Part shown: piece by piece, positions 16,353 to 26,382 of the stretch | How the letters are laid out: every line of letters starts with the position of its first letter | How positions within the stretch are numbered: position 1 is the stretch's first letter | Source: Brevundimonas sp. SH203 | GTDB taxonomy: Bacteria > Pseudomonadota > Alphaproteobacteria > Caulobacterales > Caulobacteraceae | Direction: 5' to 3' | Assembly: GCF_002157625.1 (NCBI RefSeq) | Contig: NZ_BDMM01000002.1 | Location: 62,001-126,000, forward strand | Length of the DNA stretch: 64,000 nt | Translations under genes and position numbers: made by a program | Notes under the pieces: model-generated | Database searches by the model: none | What the model was told of the DNA's origin: nothing | What the model saw: the letters and a program-made list of their open reading frames with translations, nothing else

Positions 16353-17731
16353 CGCCGCGCGCGCAGCCTCAGCCGCATCGGCTCGCGGCTGCGCAGGGTG
16401 ATCTGATGGACAGGGCGGGGTTCGGCGGTGGTCAGGGCCTCGACCTCGGCGACCCGCAGGATGGCGGCTAAAGCGATCATCGCCTCCTGCAGGGCGAAGG
16501 CCGCGCCGATGCAGACACGCGGCCCGGCGCTGAAGGGGATGTAGGCGTAGCGGTCGATGGTCTTGCGGGTCTCGGGCAGGAAGCGTTCGGGCCGGAAGGC
16601 GTCGGGGTCGTCCCACAGCCGTTTGTGGCGCTGAAGAATCCAGGGCGAGACGATCACCGTCGCGCCTGCGCCGATCTTCTGGCCGCCGATCTCGTCGTCC
16701 GCCAGCGCCTTGCGCGCCATGGTCGGGGCGGGCGGGAACAGGCGCATCGTCTCCTCCAGCACCGCGCGGGTCCAGGGCAGGGCCTCGGCCCATCTGGGAT
16801 CGGCGACGTCGAAACCGTCGGCCTCGGCCTGGACCAGGGCCAGATAGTCGGGCTGGCGCGACAGCAGGTGCAGGGTCCAGCCCAGGGCGCGGGCCGTCGT
16901 CTCATGCCCCGCCAGGATGAAGGTCAGGATGTTGGCGGCGACCTCTTCGTCCGACAGGCCGGGGCCGCCGGTCTCGTCCCTGGCCAGCAGAAGGGCGCTG
17001 AGCAGATCGGCGGGCGGGGCGTCGCCGGCCTCGATGCGGGCGCGGCGGGCCTCAACCAGCCGGGTCACGCGCTGTTCGAAGAACCGGGCCGAGCGGAAGC
17101 TGGCCAGCCGCCCCAGACGCGGCGCCCAGTCCGGCGCGCCCAGCACGTCCAGCGGGTCGATACGCGCGCCGTTGGCCAGGAACTGGTTCAGGGCGCGTTC
17201 GAACCCGCGCGCCTCGCCGCCCAGCTCGTCCGAGAACATGGTGGCCGACAGGATGTCGAAGGTCAGGCCCGACATCTCGGAATCGACGTCCAGCACCCGC
17301 CCGCGCGCCGACAGCGCCCAGGCGGCGACGCGGGCGTGACAGACCTCGGCCATGCGCGCGTTCAGCGTCGCCATCTTCGCCGGGGTGAACAGGGGCGCCA
17401 GAATGCGGCGGGCGCGACGCCAGGTGTCGCCCTCGGTCAGCAGCAGGCCCTCGGCCAGCATCGGACCCAGCACCCGCTTCTGCAGTTCGCCCTTCTCGTA
17501 GTTGGCGGCGTTCTCGGTCAGGACGTGGCGCACGCCCTCCGGGTGGCTGACCACCAGAACCTCGCCGAAGGCCGACTGGCCATAAATCTGCGGCTCGGTG
17601 AAATGCCGCTTGGACCACATGCGGATGGGGTCGCGCCAGCTGACCCACAGGAAGGGCAGCAACGACAGCGACTTGCCCGCCCGTCGCGGCGGGATCGCGG
17701 GACGAAAGACGTCGGCGGTCATGGCGTCCAT
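16331..17731 (-). CDS. Cytochrome P450
   Basis: This soluble bacterial P450 of 466 residues is a haem-thiolate monooxygenase. The I-helix oxygen-activation motif AGHETT is at 274-279, the ExxR motif ETMR at 327-330, PERF at 381-384, and the haem-binding loop PFSAGPRVCIGAAFA contains the ligand Cys407. AAGGAG lies six bases before the ATG. Length and sequence style resemble the CYP102/CYP4-like fatty acid hydroxylase side of the superfamily more than the short camphor type, but the substrate is unknown. No ferredoxin or reductase gene is adjacent. Confidence 0.95.
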   Translation of the reverse strand: MDAMTADVFRPAIPPRRAGKSLSLLPFLWVSWRDPIRMWSKRHFTEPQIYGQSAFGEVLVVSHPEGVRHVLTENAANYEKGELQKRVLGPMLAEGLLLTEGDTWRRARRILAPLFTPAKMATLNARMAEVCHARVAAWALSARGRVLDVDSEMSGLTFDILSATMFSDELGGEARGFERALNQFLANGARIDPLDVLGAPDWAPRLGRLASFRSARFFEQRVTRLVEARRARIEAGDAPPADLLSALLLARDETGGPGLSDEEVAANILTFILAGHETTARALGWTLHLLSRQPDYLALVQAEADGFDVADPRWAEALPWTRAVLEETMRLFPPAPTMARKALADDEIGGQKIGAGATVIVSPWILQRHKRLWDDPDAFRPERFLPETRKTIDRYAYIPFSAGPRVCIGAAFALQEAMIALAAILRVAEVEALTTAEPRPVHQITLRSREPMRLRLRARRQTTGMA

Positions 17732-17757
17732 CGCACGCTCCTTTACTAACAGACGGC

Positions 17758-18081
17758 TCAGTCCGTCGCGTCGTCCGTGAAACGCGCGATCTGATGCATG
17801 CGTTCATGCAGGATCGTCACAATCCCGACCGTCCCGTCGGACAACACACGCCAATAGACGTAGTGATGGCGGCATCGGACGTAGAAGCCGTCGACGCCGA
17901 ACTCGGCGGGAATGGCGCGCCACGCGACACGGCGGGCCGCGATGTCCTCGAAACAGGCGAAGAGGCGCCGGATATAGGTCTGGGCCTGCGCCTCGCCCCA
18001 GGCGTCCCGGCTGTAGGCGTAGATGTCGTCGAGGCGGCGGCCGGCCGCGTCCTGAATGCGAAAGCCGGCCATCTCGGTCAA
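17758..18081 (-). CDS. parE: ParE/RelE-family toxin
   Basis: This 107-residue protein has the ParE fold signature: DIYAYSRDAWGEAQAQTYIRRL in the N-terminal helices, then WRAIPAEFGVDGFYVRCRHHYVYW and the closing strand VGIVTILHERMH. ParE toxins poison DNA gyrase; related RelE toxins cut mRNA, and the WRAIP...RCRHHYVYWRV pattern favours ParE. It overlaps the upstream ribbon-helix-helix antitoxin gene by four bases. It lies between the P450 gene and the purL-DUF305 unit. The gyrase target is inferred from the family. Confidence 0.87.
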   Translation of the reverse strand: MTEMAGFRIQDAAGRRLDDIYAYSRDAWGEAQAQTYIRRLFACFEDIAARRVAWRAIPAEFGVDGFYVRCRHHYVYWRVLSDGTVGIVTILHERMHQIARFTDDATD

Positions 18082-18335
18082 CGCCGGGCGTTGCGCGCGA
18101 ACACGGCCTCGGCGTCGAGCGGGGCGTAGCGGCTTTCCGGCGCGTCGAATGCGGCGGTAAGCTCCGTCTTCAGCCGTTCGAACCGTTCGGCCTCCACCCG
18201 CTCGCGATCACGCCGGATCAGGTCGCGGACATATTCGCTGACATTCTCATAGGCGCCGTTCTCGCCCACATTGGCGGCGACGAACTCGCTCAACGGCCCA
18301 GTGACGCGGACATTGAGGGTCATGGAAGTGGACAT
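18078..18335 (-). CDS. parD: ParD-like ribbon-helix-helix antitoxin
   Basis: This is the partner antitoxin of the ParE-like toxin, 85 residues from the ATG at 18335, which follows AGAGGAGAG. The N-terminal ribbon SMTLNVRVTGPLSEFVAANV and the helices YENVSEYVRDLIRRDRERVE form the DNA-binding domain, and the tail carries PESRYAPLDAEAVFARNARR for toxin wrapping. Such antitoxins repress their own promoter together with the toxin. A small palindrome suitable as operator lies 15 bases upstream of the start. The four-base overlap with parE supports one operon. Confidence 0.88.
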   Translation of the reverse strand: MSTSMTLNVRVTGPLSEFVAANVGENGAYENVSEYVRDLIRRDRERVEAERFERLKTELTAAFDAPESRYAPLDAEAVFARNARR

Positions 18336-18349
18336 GGCGCTCTCCTCTG

Positions 18350-18364
18350 TCCTCAATGTGAGGA
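18350..18364. promoter_or_regulatory. Candidate ParD operator palindrome
   Basis: TCCTC-aatgt-GAGGA is a perfect five-base inverted repeat with a five-base centre located 15 bases upstream of the parD start codon. Its position fits autorepression by a ribbon-helix-helix antitoxin. Repeats this short also arise by chance. Confidence 0.4.
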
Positions 18365-18386
18365 ATATCGAGGACGATGCAAGGGG

Positions 18387-18724
18387 TCAGCGCGTCGGCG
18401 GCGTCTGGGGCGACCAGGCCTTCATCTCGGCGATCTCGCGGGTCCGGGTGTCGATCACGGCCTGGGCCATGCGGCGGATTTCCGGGTCGCGGCTGTCGCG
18501 CAGGGCGATGCGGGCCATGGCGACGGCGCCCTCGTGGTGGACGATCATCCTGGCGACATAGGTTTGGTCGGCCGTCTGGCGGGCGGCCTCGGTCTCGGCC
18601 GTCGTGCGGGCCGCCGCCGCGTGGTTGGCGGCGGAGGTGTCGCGCAGCGCCTGCTGCACCGGATCGCCGCCGCCGTCGCAGGCCCCCAGCGTCAGGACCA
18701 GGGCGACGGGAACGGCGGCGCGGA

Positions 18725-18728
<4 letters not shown>
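18387..18728 (-). CDS. DUF305-domain lipoprotein
   Basis: This 113-residue predicted lipoprotein has a short signal sequence ending in LTLGAC (Cys17 would be lipidated). A charged helical stretch leads to the DUF305 signature [20 protein letters not shown], with its pair of histidines, and ends in [16 protein letters not shown]305 proteins often occur near metal (copper) handling genes, and the histidines may bind metal; the function is unproven. The ATG at 18728 overlaps the purL stop codon in ATGA, so it is translated with purL although no functional link is apparent. Confidence 0.85.
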
Positions 18729-20941
<2,213 letters not shown>

Positions 20942-20998
20942 GGGCGGCGCTTCTAGCCGCAGACGGGGGAAATGTCAGCCCGCCCGGCGCAAGATCGG

Positions 20999-21023
20999 GG
21001 AACATCGACCACCGTGGACGGTT
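20999..21023 (+). promoter_or_regulatory. Candidate EcfG/SigT-type promoter
   Basis: GGAAC, 16 bases, then GGTT lies 34 bases before the start of the small acidic gene at 21057. The general stress sigma factor EcfG (SigT in Caulobacter) reads GGAAC-N16/17-CGTT, so this differs at one position. Similar elements precede the genes at 22858 and 56587. Confidence 0.5.
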
Positions 21024-21056
21024 GGTTCCGGCGACAGTCCTCAAAAGGAGCCGACC

Positions 21057-21200
21057 ATGACCGATGCGCCCATCGACCCCGCCGCCACGCCGGACGACGA
21101 CGACCGGCCCGAAATCGCCGCCGACGACGGGGGCGCCTCCGCGCTCGCCGAAGCCGCGCAGAAGAAGGCCGAGAAGGACGCCGGGGAGGACGATCAGTGA
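21057..21200 (+). CDS. Small acidic hypothetical protein
   Basis: This is a 47-residue protein with a well-placed AAAAGGAG before its ATG. It is rich in Asp, Ala and Glu (TPDDDDRPEIAADDGG) and ends in a Lys/Glu helix (LAEAAQKKAEKDAGED). I do not recognise a family. The stop codon overlaps the GTG start of the next small gene in GTGA, so the two are translated together. The candidate stress-type promoter upstream suggests expression in stationary phase or under stress, but this is inference. Confidence 0.6.
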   Translation: MTDAPIDPAATPDDDDRPEIAADDGGASALAEAAQKKAEKDAGEDDQ

Positions 21201-21445
21201 GCAAGCCCCACACCGACCGCATCGTCCCGGCGTCGGGCCAGCAGATGGATCGCTCCAACGATCCCGAAACCACCGCCGAACTGGACGCCGCCGCGCCCCA
21301 AGCCGCCCTGGCCAGCCGTCAGGGCCTGACCGGATCGGCCGTCGGCGTCGGCAGCGTCGATTTCGACAGCCTCGGCGCGTTCGACGTGGGGGCGGGCGAC
21401 AATGAGCCTCAGGACGATCCGATCGTCACGCCTGAAAAGCCCTGA
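21197..21445 (+). CDS. Small hypothetical protein, second gene of a two-gene unit
   Basis: This 82-residue product starts with GTG, overlapping the previous stop codon. It is polar and probably mostly unstructured, with PASGQQMDRSNDPETTAEL, an alanine-rich middle and the glycine/serine-rich SAVGVGSVDFDSLGAFDVGA. No transmembrane segment or known domain is seen. Codon use is like that of the neighbours. It belongs with the 47-residue gene upstream and ends 34 bases before the convergent membrane protein gene. Confidence 0.55.
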   Translation: MSKPHTDRIVPASGQQMDRSNDPETTAELDAAAPQAALASRQGLTGSAVGVGSVDFDSLGAFDVGAGDNEPQDDPIVTPEKP

Positions 21446-21479
21446 TCGCTCGCCTTTCCGGCATGAGTGGGAGCGGGGC

Positions 21480-22274
21480 TTAGGCCCGCTCGACGCCGGG
21501 GCGCAGGCGGAAGCTCAGCAGCACCCCGGCGATCAGCAGGACGACCGCCCCGGCCAGGGCCGTGAAGGCCATGGCCGGTTTTTCGGCCTGTTCCGCCACG
21601 AAGGCGCCCAAGAGGCCCCAGGCGACGGGCAGGGGATAGGCCAAGGTGCGAAGGCTGGCCGTCACGCCCAGCGCCACGACCGTCACCGCCACGATGGCGA
21701 CGATGGCCCATAGACTGGGCGACAGGGCGGTGGGCAGGGCGCCGAAGGCGGTCACGGTGGTGATCAGGTTCAGCGGCGCCGCCACCGTCAGCCAACCCGC
21801 CAGCGCCGCCAGGGGCCAGACCAGCAACAGCCGCTCGCGATCCATGCGCGGCAGGGCGCGCACGGCGCCGGAAACCGTCAGCAGCGGCAGCAGCAGCGCC
21901 AGCAGGGCGGCGAAGATGACCGCCACGCTGGCCGCCTTCAGGTTCATCGCCGCCACCACGATCCAGAAGCCGATGCCGAAGAAGGCGACCGCCGATGGCA
22001 GGCCCATCCGCGTCAGCAGCGGGCTTTCCCCCGTCTGGGGCAGGGCCTGACGCACGGCATAGGCCAGTATGCCGGCATAGATCAGCCCCCAGATCGAAAA
22101 GGCGTAGCCGGCGACGCGCAGGGTGCCGTTGCCGTCGGCGGCGAACTCCGCCTGGGTCAGGCCCAGGCCGGTCAGGGTCTGGACCAGGGGGGCGACGATG
22201 GCGAACAGGGCGGCGGCCAGGACGACCAGGCGGCGGGTGCGCTGTCGGGGCGTGGGGCGAATGATGGAGGACAT
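21480..22274 (-). CDS. Multi-pass membrane protein, possibly TspO/MBR-related
   Basis: This 264-residue inner membrane protein has about eight hydrophobic helices, beginning LVVLAAALFAIVAPLV. The segment GYAFSIWGLIYAGILAYAV resembles the tryptophan-containing helix of TspO/MBR-like proteins, but the protein is longer than classical TspO (about 160 residues), so this is only a suggestion. I placed the start at the ATG at 22274 because the upstream part of the open frame is arginine/glycine-rich and overlaps a likely gene on the other strand. Function is unknown. Confidence 0.65.
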   Translation of the reverse strand: MSSIIRPTPRQRTRRLVVLAAALFAIVAPLVQTLTGLGLTQAEFAADGNGTLRVAGYAFSIWGLIYAGILAYAVRQALPQTGESPLLTRMGLPSAVAFFGIGFWIVVAAMNLKAASVAVIFAALLALLLPLLTVSGAVRALPRMDRERLLLVWPLAALAGWLTVAAPLNLITTVTAFGALPTALSPSLWAIVAIVAVTVVALGVTASLRTLAYPLPVAWGLLGAFVAEQAEKPAMAFTALAGAVVLLIAGVLLSFRLRPGVERA

Positions 22275-22390
22275 GGGGGTTCCAGTGCGACGCTTGTCCG
22301 GGCCATACGCGCCGGAGACGCGGAGGTTCACCCGGAGCGACGGAAAAGTGAAGCTTGCATTCCACAGGCCGGGCGGGGTCTGGTGCGCGG

Positions 22391-22801
22391 ATGCCCTCGC
22401 TTCGTCGCCCGTTCCTGTCGATTCTGGTCCTTGCGGCGGCCGGCGCCGCTGCGGTTCCGGCCGTGGCCCGGCAGTCGTCGGTTCCGCCGCCGGCCGCCCA
22501 GACCGCGCCCTTGCCCGCCTCGGTTCTGGACGCCTGGGGCCAAGTGCGCGCCGCCCTGACCCCGGCCCAGCAGGCCAACGCCGTGCGCGGCTTCCTGTCG
22601 GCGCTGGCGGCATGGCAACGGCGACCGACCCCGCCGCCGATGGACGCCCGCGACATCGCCTCGGGCCGGGCCGTGTCGCTGGACGATCCGGCCCTGCTGC
22701 AACGCCCTCAGACGCACGAGGTTACGGTGACGGTCGGCGGACAGTTTCTGGTCTTCCGCCCCCTGTCGCGCGCCAGCCTGGAACCCTTCTTCGGCCGCTA
22801 G
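22391..22801 (+). CDS. Secreted hypothetical protein
   Basis: This 136-residue protein has an evident signal peptide (LRRPFLSILVLAAAGAAAVP, cleavage near residue 26), followed by a proline/glutamine-rich stretch and a short helical region SVLDAWGQVRAALTPAQQAN. It has no recognised domain. Predicted location is the periplasm. It is divergent from the membrane protein gene at 22274, with 116 bases between starts. No strong ribosome binding site is seen. Its stop codon overlaps the first base of the next promoter candidate. Confidence 0.55.
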   Translation: MPSLRRPFLSILVLAAAGAAAVPAVARQSSVPPPAAQTAPLPASVLDAWGQVRAALTPAQQANAVRGFLSALAAWQRRPTPPPMDARDIASGRAVSLDDPALLQRPQTHEVTVTVGGQFLVFRPLSRASLEPFFGR

Positions 22802-22826
22802 GAACCGAAGGCGCCCACGGGCGGTT
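22801..22826 (+). promoter_or_regulatory. Candidate EcfG/SigT-type promoter
   Basis: GGAAC, 17 bases, then GGTT ends 31 bases before the ATG of the small acidic gene at 22858. It has the same one-base deviation (G for C) from GGAAC-N16/17-CGTT as the element at 20999. Confidence 0.45.
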
Positions 22827-22857
22827 GTTCGCTGGAACCCCTCAAAAGGACGCGATC

Positions 22858-23049
22858 ATGGCCGACCCCGACAACGAAGACCTGAACCTGACCGAAGAGG
22901 TCCAGGCCAATCTGGCCATCGAACAGGGTCTGGGCGTCGGCGCCCGCGAACTGGCCGCCCAGCGCGAGGCCGGTGAGAAGGCCTTCGACGACGAAGACGA
23001 CGACGGCGCCGACCTCCCGGACGGACGCGCTCAGGTCAAAGCGGTTTGA
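22858..23049 (+). CDS. Small acidic hypothetical protein
   Basis: This 63-residue protein follows AAAAGGA nine bases before the ATG. It starts MADPDNEDLNLTEEVQ and has a helical middle (NLAIEQGLGVGARELAAQRE) and an acidic patch DDEDDDGADL. No family is recognised. It resembles the product at 21057 in size, strong acidity and type of upstream promoter, so the two may belong to one stress-induced group. It is convergent with the secreted TonB-C-like gene. Confidence 0.6.
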   Translation: MADPDNEDLNLTEEVQANLAIEQGLGVGARELAAQREAGEKAFDDEDDDGADLPDGRAQVKAV

Positions 23050-23059
23050 GGGCCGGGCC

Positions 23060-23896
23060 TCAGGGCTCCATCTTGAAGTTGACCGAGAAACGGACCATGC
23101 GGCCGGCCAGAGGTAGGCCGGCCGCAGCCGCTTCGTCCGACAGCTTCAATCGGGCGCGGGGCAGCGACCGTTCGACGGATCGCCACAGATTGTAGCCCGC
23201 CGGATGTTCGCTTTCGGTCTGGCACTCTGTCATTCGACCCTCGGCCGTCACGACGCAGGACAGGACCACATAGCCCTCCAGCGGGCTGCGGCCGTTGACC
23301 GACTCCGGGAAGGTCGGGCGGGGCACGGATTCCCACCGCACCGTATCGGGCAGGCCGTCCTGACCATTGCCGTCGATCTCTTCGGCGCGGGCCTCGCGCG
23401 GGTCCACCAGAGGGCGGCCGCAGGCCGTCAGGGTCTGTTCGATGGCCGTGCTGGAGGGGTTCAGCTCCATGACATAGCGCGTTCGCGGGCCGCCGGGCGT
23501 CGGCGACGGTACGATGACCTGAAGCCTGCCGCCCTTCGCCAGGTCGCGCGCCACGACGGCGGGCAGGCGGCTGAATGCCGTGTTGCGCTGTGTGCCCACA
23601 GACCAGACGGAGGTGTAAGGTTCGGTCTGGTCGCCGGACTGTATGCCCAGATCGCGCGACAGGGTGCTTCGTGGCGCCTCGGGCAGGCCCGTGATCAGGA
23701 CGTCGTAAACCCCATCGACGCATCGGGCGGCGATGGCCAGACCGGAGGTGAACTCGATCGTGGCCATCGTGGCCTTCCGCTCGGGCACGGACGTCAGCGT
23801 CCAGTCCTCGGCCTGCGGGGGATTGTCCTGAGCCAGGGCGGGCGTGGCGGCGGCGAACGCCAGGGCGGCGACGGTGAATCGAAGGCGATGATGCAT
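23060..23896 (-). CDS. Secreted protein with a TonB C-terminal-like domain
   Basis: This 278-residue protein has a signal peptide (LRFTVAALAFAAATPALAQ). The last 90 residues resemble the TonB C-terminal fold: RPTFPESVNGRSPLEGYVVL, then VTAEGRMTECQTESEHPAGY and VRFSVNFKMEP. There is no N-terminal membrane anchor of the usual TonB kind, so it is probably a periplasmic protein that uses the fold for something other than energy transfer. The middle part is not recognised. It starts 31 bases after the end of purQ and could be co-transcribed. The ATG at 23896 fits the signal peptide better than 23914. Confidence 0.7.
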   Translation of the reverse strand: MHHRLRFTVAALAFAAATPALAQDNPPQAEDWTLTSVPERKATMATIEFTSGLAIAARCVDGVYDVLITGLPEAPRSTLSRDLGIQSGDQTEPYTSVWSVGTQRNTAFSRLPAVVARDLAKGGRLQVIVPSPTPGGPRTRYVMELNPSSTAIEQTLTACGRPLVDPREARAEEIDGNGQDGLPDTVRWESVPRPTFPESVNGRSPLEGYVVLSCVVTAEGRMTECQTESEHPAGYNLWRSVERSLPRARLKLSDEAAAAGLPLAGRMVRFSVNFKMEP

Positions 23897-23927
23897 CGCC
23901 TCAATCCGCACCAACTTCAGATTGCCG

Positions 23928-24590
23928 TCAAGCGGCCGCGTAGATGCTCTGGAACAGAACGGCGCCGTCGGCGGAACCCAGTTCGGCCTCGAAGGCGCGG
24001 TCGGGGTGGGGCATCATGCCCAGGACGTTGCCGCGCGCGTTCTGGATGCCGGCGATGGCGTTGACCGAGCCGTTGGGGTTGTCGACGTAGCGGAACACGA
24101 CCTGGCCCTCGCCCTCGATGCGGGCCAGGGTCTCGGCGTCGGCGAAGAAGTTTCCGTCGCCGTTGCCCTGGGTCATGACGACCTCGCGCTGGCCTTGATA
24201 GCCGGCGGTGAAGCGGGTCTGGCCGTTGGCGACGGTCAGGGCGATGGGCTTGCAGACGTATTTCAGACCCTGATTACGCAGCAGGGCGCCGGGCAGCAGT
24301 CCGGCCTCGCACAGGATCTGGAAGCCGTTGCAGATGCCGACCACGGCGACGCCATCGTCTGCGGCCTTCTTGACCGCCTGCATCACCGGAGACTGGGCCG
24401 CCATGGCGCCGCAGCGCAGATAGTCGCCATAGGAGAAGCCGCCGGGAATAACGATCAGGTCCAGCCCCTGGGGCAGTTCCGTCTCGGCGTGCCAGACCAT
24501 GCTGACGGGCTCGCCCGTGGAGCGTTCGACGGCGACCTTGCAGTCGCGGTCGCAGTTGGAACCGGGGAAGACGATGACGGCGGCGCTCAT
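23928..24590 (-). CDS. purQ: Phosphoribosylformylglycinamidine synthase subunit PurQ
   Basis: PurQ is the glutaminase subunit of FGAM synthase and supplies ammonia to PurL. The 220-residue protein starts [20 protein letters not shown] and has the class I glutamine amidotransferase triad: the nucleophile Cys in [11 protein letters not shown] and the His-x-Glu-type motif in [10 protein letters not shown] near the C-terminus. In many related genomes purS and purQ are adjacent; here 2.5 kb with an MFS gene, a PEBP gene and a VapBC pair separates them on the same strand. Confidence 0.98.
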   Translation of the reverse strand: MSAAVIVFPGSNCDRDCKVAVERSTGEPVSMVWHAETELPQGLDLIVIPGGFSYGDYLRCGAMAAQSPVMQAVKKAADDGVAVVGICNGFQILCEAGLLPGALLRNQGLKYVCKPIALTVANGQTRFTAGYQGQREVVMTQGNGDGNFFADAETLARIEGEGQVVFRYVDNPNGSVNAIAGIQNARGNVLGMMPHPDRAFEAELGSADGAVLFQSIYAAA

Positions 24591-24623
24591 GGCGCGGGCC
24601 TTTAGCAGGGTTCTTTCGCCTTG

Positions 24624-25826
24624 TCAGGCCGTCGTGCGCGCGCGGCCCGTCAGCCAGGCGATCAGGAAGATGGCGAAGCCGCCCAGCGACAGCCCCATGC
24701 CTACCCAGCCGGTCGAGGCCCAGCCATAGCCGGCCGCGATGGCTATGCCGCCCAGCAAGGGGCCGATGGCGTTGGCGGTATTGAAGGCCGAGTGGTTCAG
24801 CGCCGCCGCCAGGGTCTGGGCGTCGCCGGCGACGTCCATCAGCCGCGTCTGGAGAATCGATCCCAGACCGCCGCCCGCCCCGATCAGGAAGACCACCACC
24901 ATCACCGCCCACAGGTGCGGCGCCGCGAGGGGATAGAGGGCCAGGGCCGCCGCGCTCCACAGCAACAGGCCGCCCGCCGCCTTGAATCCCGCATGGTCGG
25001 CGGCCCAGGCGCCCAGGATGTTTCCGGTGAACATGCCGACGCCGAACACGGCGAAGACCCAGGGCATGACGGCGGGGCCGGCGCCCGTGACGGCCTCAAG
25101 GGTCGAGGCCAGATAGGCATAGACCGCGAACATGCCGCCGAAACCGACGGCGCCGACGCCCAGTGTCAGCCAGACCTGGCTGCGCTTCAGGGCGCCCAGT
25201 TCGCGCCAGGGGCTGGCGTCGGGATGGGCCGGATCGCGCGGCGCGAACAGGGCGACCAGGGCCATGGTCGCGACGGCCAGAACCCCGACGATGGCGAAGG
25301 TCCAGCGCCAGCCGTAGGCGTGGCTGATGATGTTGACCACCGGCACGCCCAGCACCGTGCCGATCGTCAGCCCCATCAATATGGTCGAGACGGCGCGGGT
25401 GCGGAAATGCAGCGGCACGACCGAGGCTGCGACCAGGGCCGCGACCCCGAAATAGGCGCCGTGCGGCAGGCCGCTGAGAAAGCGGAAGACCAGCATCCAG
25501 TGATAGGTTGGGGCCAGGGCGCTGGCGACATTGCCGACGGCGAACAGGCCCATGAAGCCGATCAGCAACTGCCAGCGCGGCAGGCGCGCGCCCAGCACCG
25601 CCAGGATCGGCGCCCCGACCACCACCCCGGCGGCATAGGCGCTGATGACATGGCCGGCGGTGGGGGCGTCGACGCCCAGACCGGCGGCGAAGTCGGGCAG
25701 GATGCTCATGGCCGCGAACTCGGTCACGCCGATGGCGAAGCCGCCCATGGCCAGGGCGACCAGCACCAGCGCGATGGCGCCGCGCGAAAGCGTCGGCGAG
25801 GGGGAGGCGAGAGCGGCGTCTGTCAT
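24624..25826 (-). CDS. MFS transporter (drug/arabinose efflux type)
   Basis: This major facilitator of 400 residues has 12 predicted helices. It belongs to the DHA1 branch that includes AraJ and YdhP: helix 1 reads VLVALAMGGFAIGVTEFAAM, helix 2 contains VISAYAAGVVVGAPILAVLG, and the loop 2-3 motif is GARLPRW. Helices 4-5 carry RFLSGLPHGAYFG. Such proteins export sugars or drugs by proton antiport; the substrate is unknown. The ATG at 25826 opens directly onto helix 1, while the longer open frame overlaps the PEBP gene. It lies between purQ and the PEBP gene. Confidence 0.88.
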   Translation of the reverse strand: MTDAALASPSPTLSRGAIALVLVALAMGGFAIGVTEFAAMSILPDFAAGLGVDAPTAGHVISAYAAGVVVGAPILAVLGARLPRWQLLIGFMGLFAVGNVASALAPTYHWMLVFRFLSGLPHGAYFGVAALVAASVVPLHFRTRAVSTILMGLTIGTVLGVPVVNIISHAYGWRWTFAIVGVLAVATMALVALFAPRDPAHPDASPWRELGALKRSQVWLTLGVGAVGFGGMFAVYAYLASTLEAVTGAGPAVMPWVFAVFGVGMFTGNILGAWAADHAGFKAAGGLLLWSAAALALYPLAAPHLWAVMVVVFLIGAGGGLGSILQTRLMDVAGDAQTLAAALNHSAFNTANAIGPLLGGIAIAAGYGWASTGWVGMGLSLGGFAIFLIAWLTGRARTTA

Positions 25827-25878
25827 GTTGCGGCGCAACATAGACCCGCTCGCCGACCCGACAAGGGCAAAGCCGCCC

Positions 25879-26358
25879 TCAGCCCCGGTTTTCGTAGGTC
25901 GCGGTGATCGACGCCTTGGCCAGGGTGTGGAAATGCAGGTTGAAGCCGAACACGGCGCCGGAGTTGTCGGCCGTGACGTCCAGGCTCTCCACATCCACCG
26001 CGAAGACGGTGAAGACATAGCGGTGCGGGCCGTGACCGGCGGGCGGGGCGGCGCCGCCGAAACCGGCCTGGCCGAAGTCCGTGCGGCCTTGGATTGCGCT
26101 GTGCGGCAGAGACCCGCCCGCCGACCCCGCGCCCGTCGCCAACTCGGTCACGTCCGCCGGAATATTGGCCACCGTCCAGTGCCAGAAGCCCGAGCCGGTG
26201 GGGGCGTCGGGATCGAAACAGGTCACGGCGTAGCTCTTTGTCCCCTCCGGCGCACCCGACCACGACAGTTGCGGCGAGGTGTTTCCCTTGGCGTGAACCT
26301 GAGCGTCCGGCAGCACGCCGCCGTCCTGAATGTCGGTGGAGGTGAGGGTGAAGGTCAT
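25879..26358 (-). CDS. YbhB/YbcL-type phosphatidylethanolamine-binding protein
   Basis: This 159-residue cytoplasmic PEBP protein is of the bacterial Raf-kinase-inhibitor-like group. Ligand-pocket motifs are visible: GNTSPQLSWSGAPEGTKSYA, CFDPDAPTGSGFWHWTVANI and GPHRYVFTVFAVD. No signal peptide is present. The biological role of bacterial members is unsettled. It lies 52 bases upstream of the MFS gene on the same strand and 25 bases after the vapC gene. Confidence 0.92.
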   Translation of the reverse strand: MTFTLTSTDIQDGGVLPDAQVHAKGNTSPQLSWSGAPEGTKSYAVTCFDPDAPTGSGFWHWTVANIPADVTELATGAGSAGGSLPHSAIQGRTDFGQAGFGGAAPPAGHGPHRYVFTVFAVDVESLDVTADNSGAVFGFNLHFHTLAKASITATYENRG

Positions 26359-26382
26359 GGACAGGCTTCCTCGGACAGAAAA

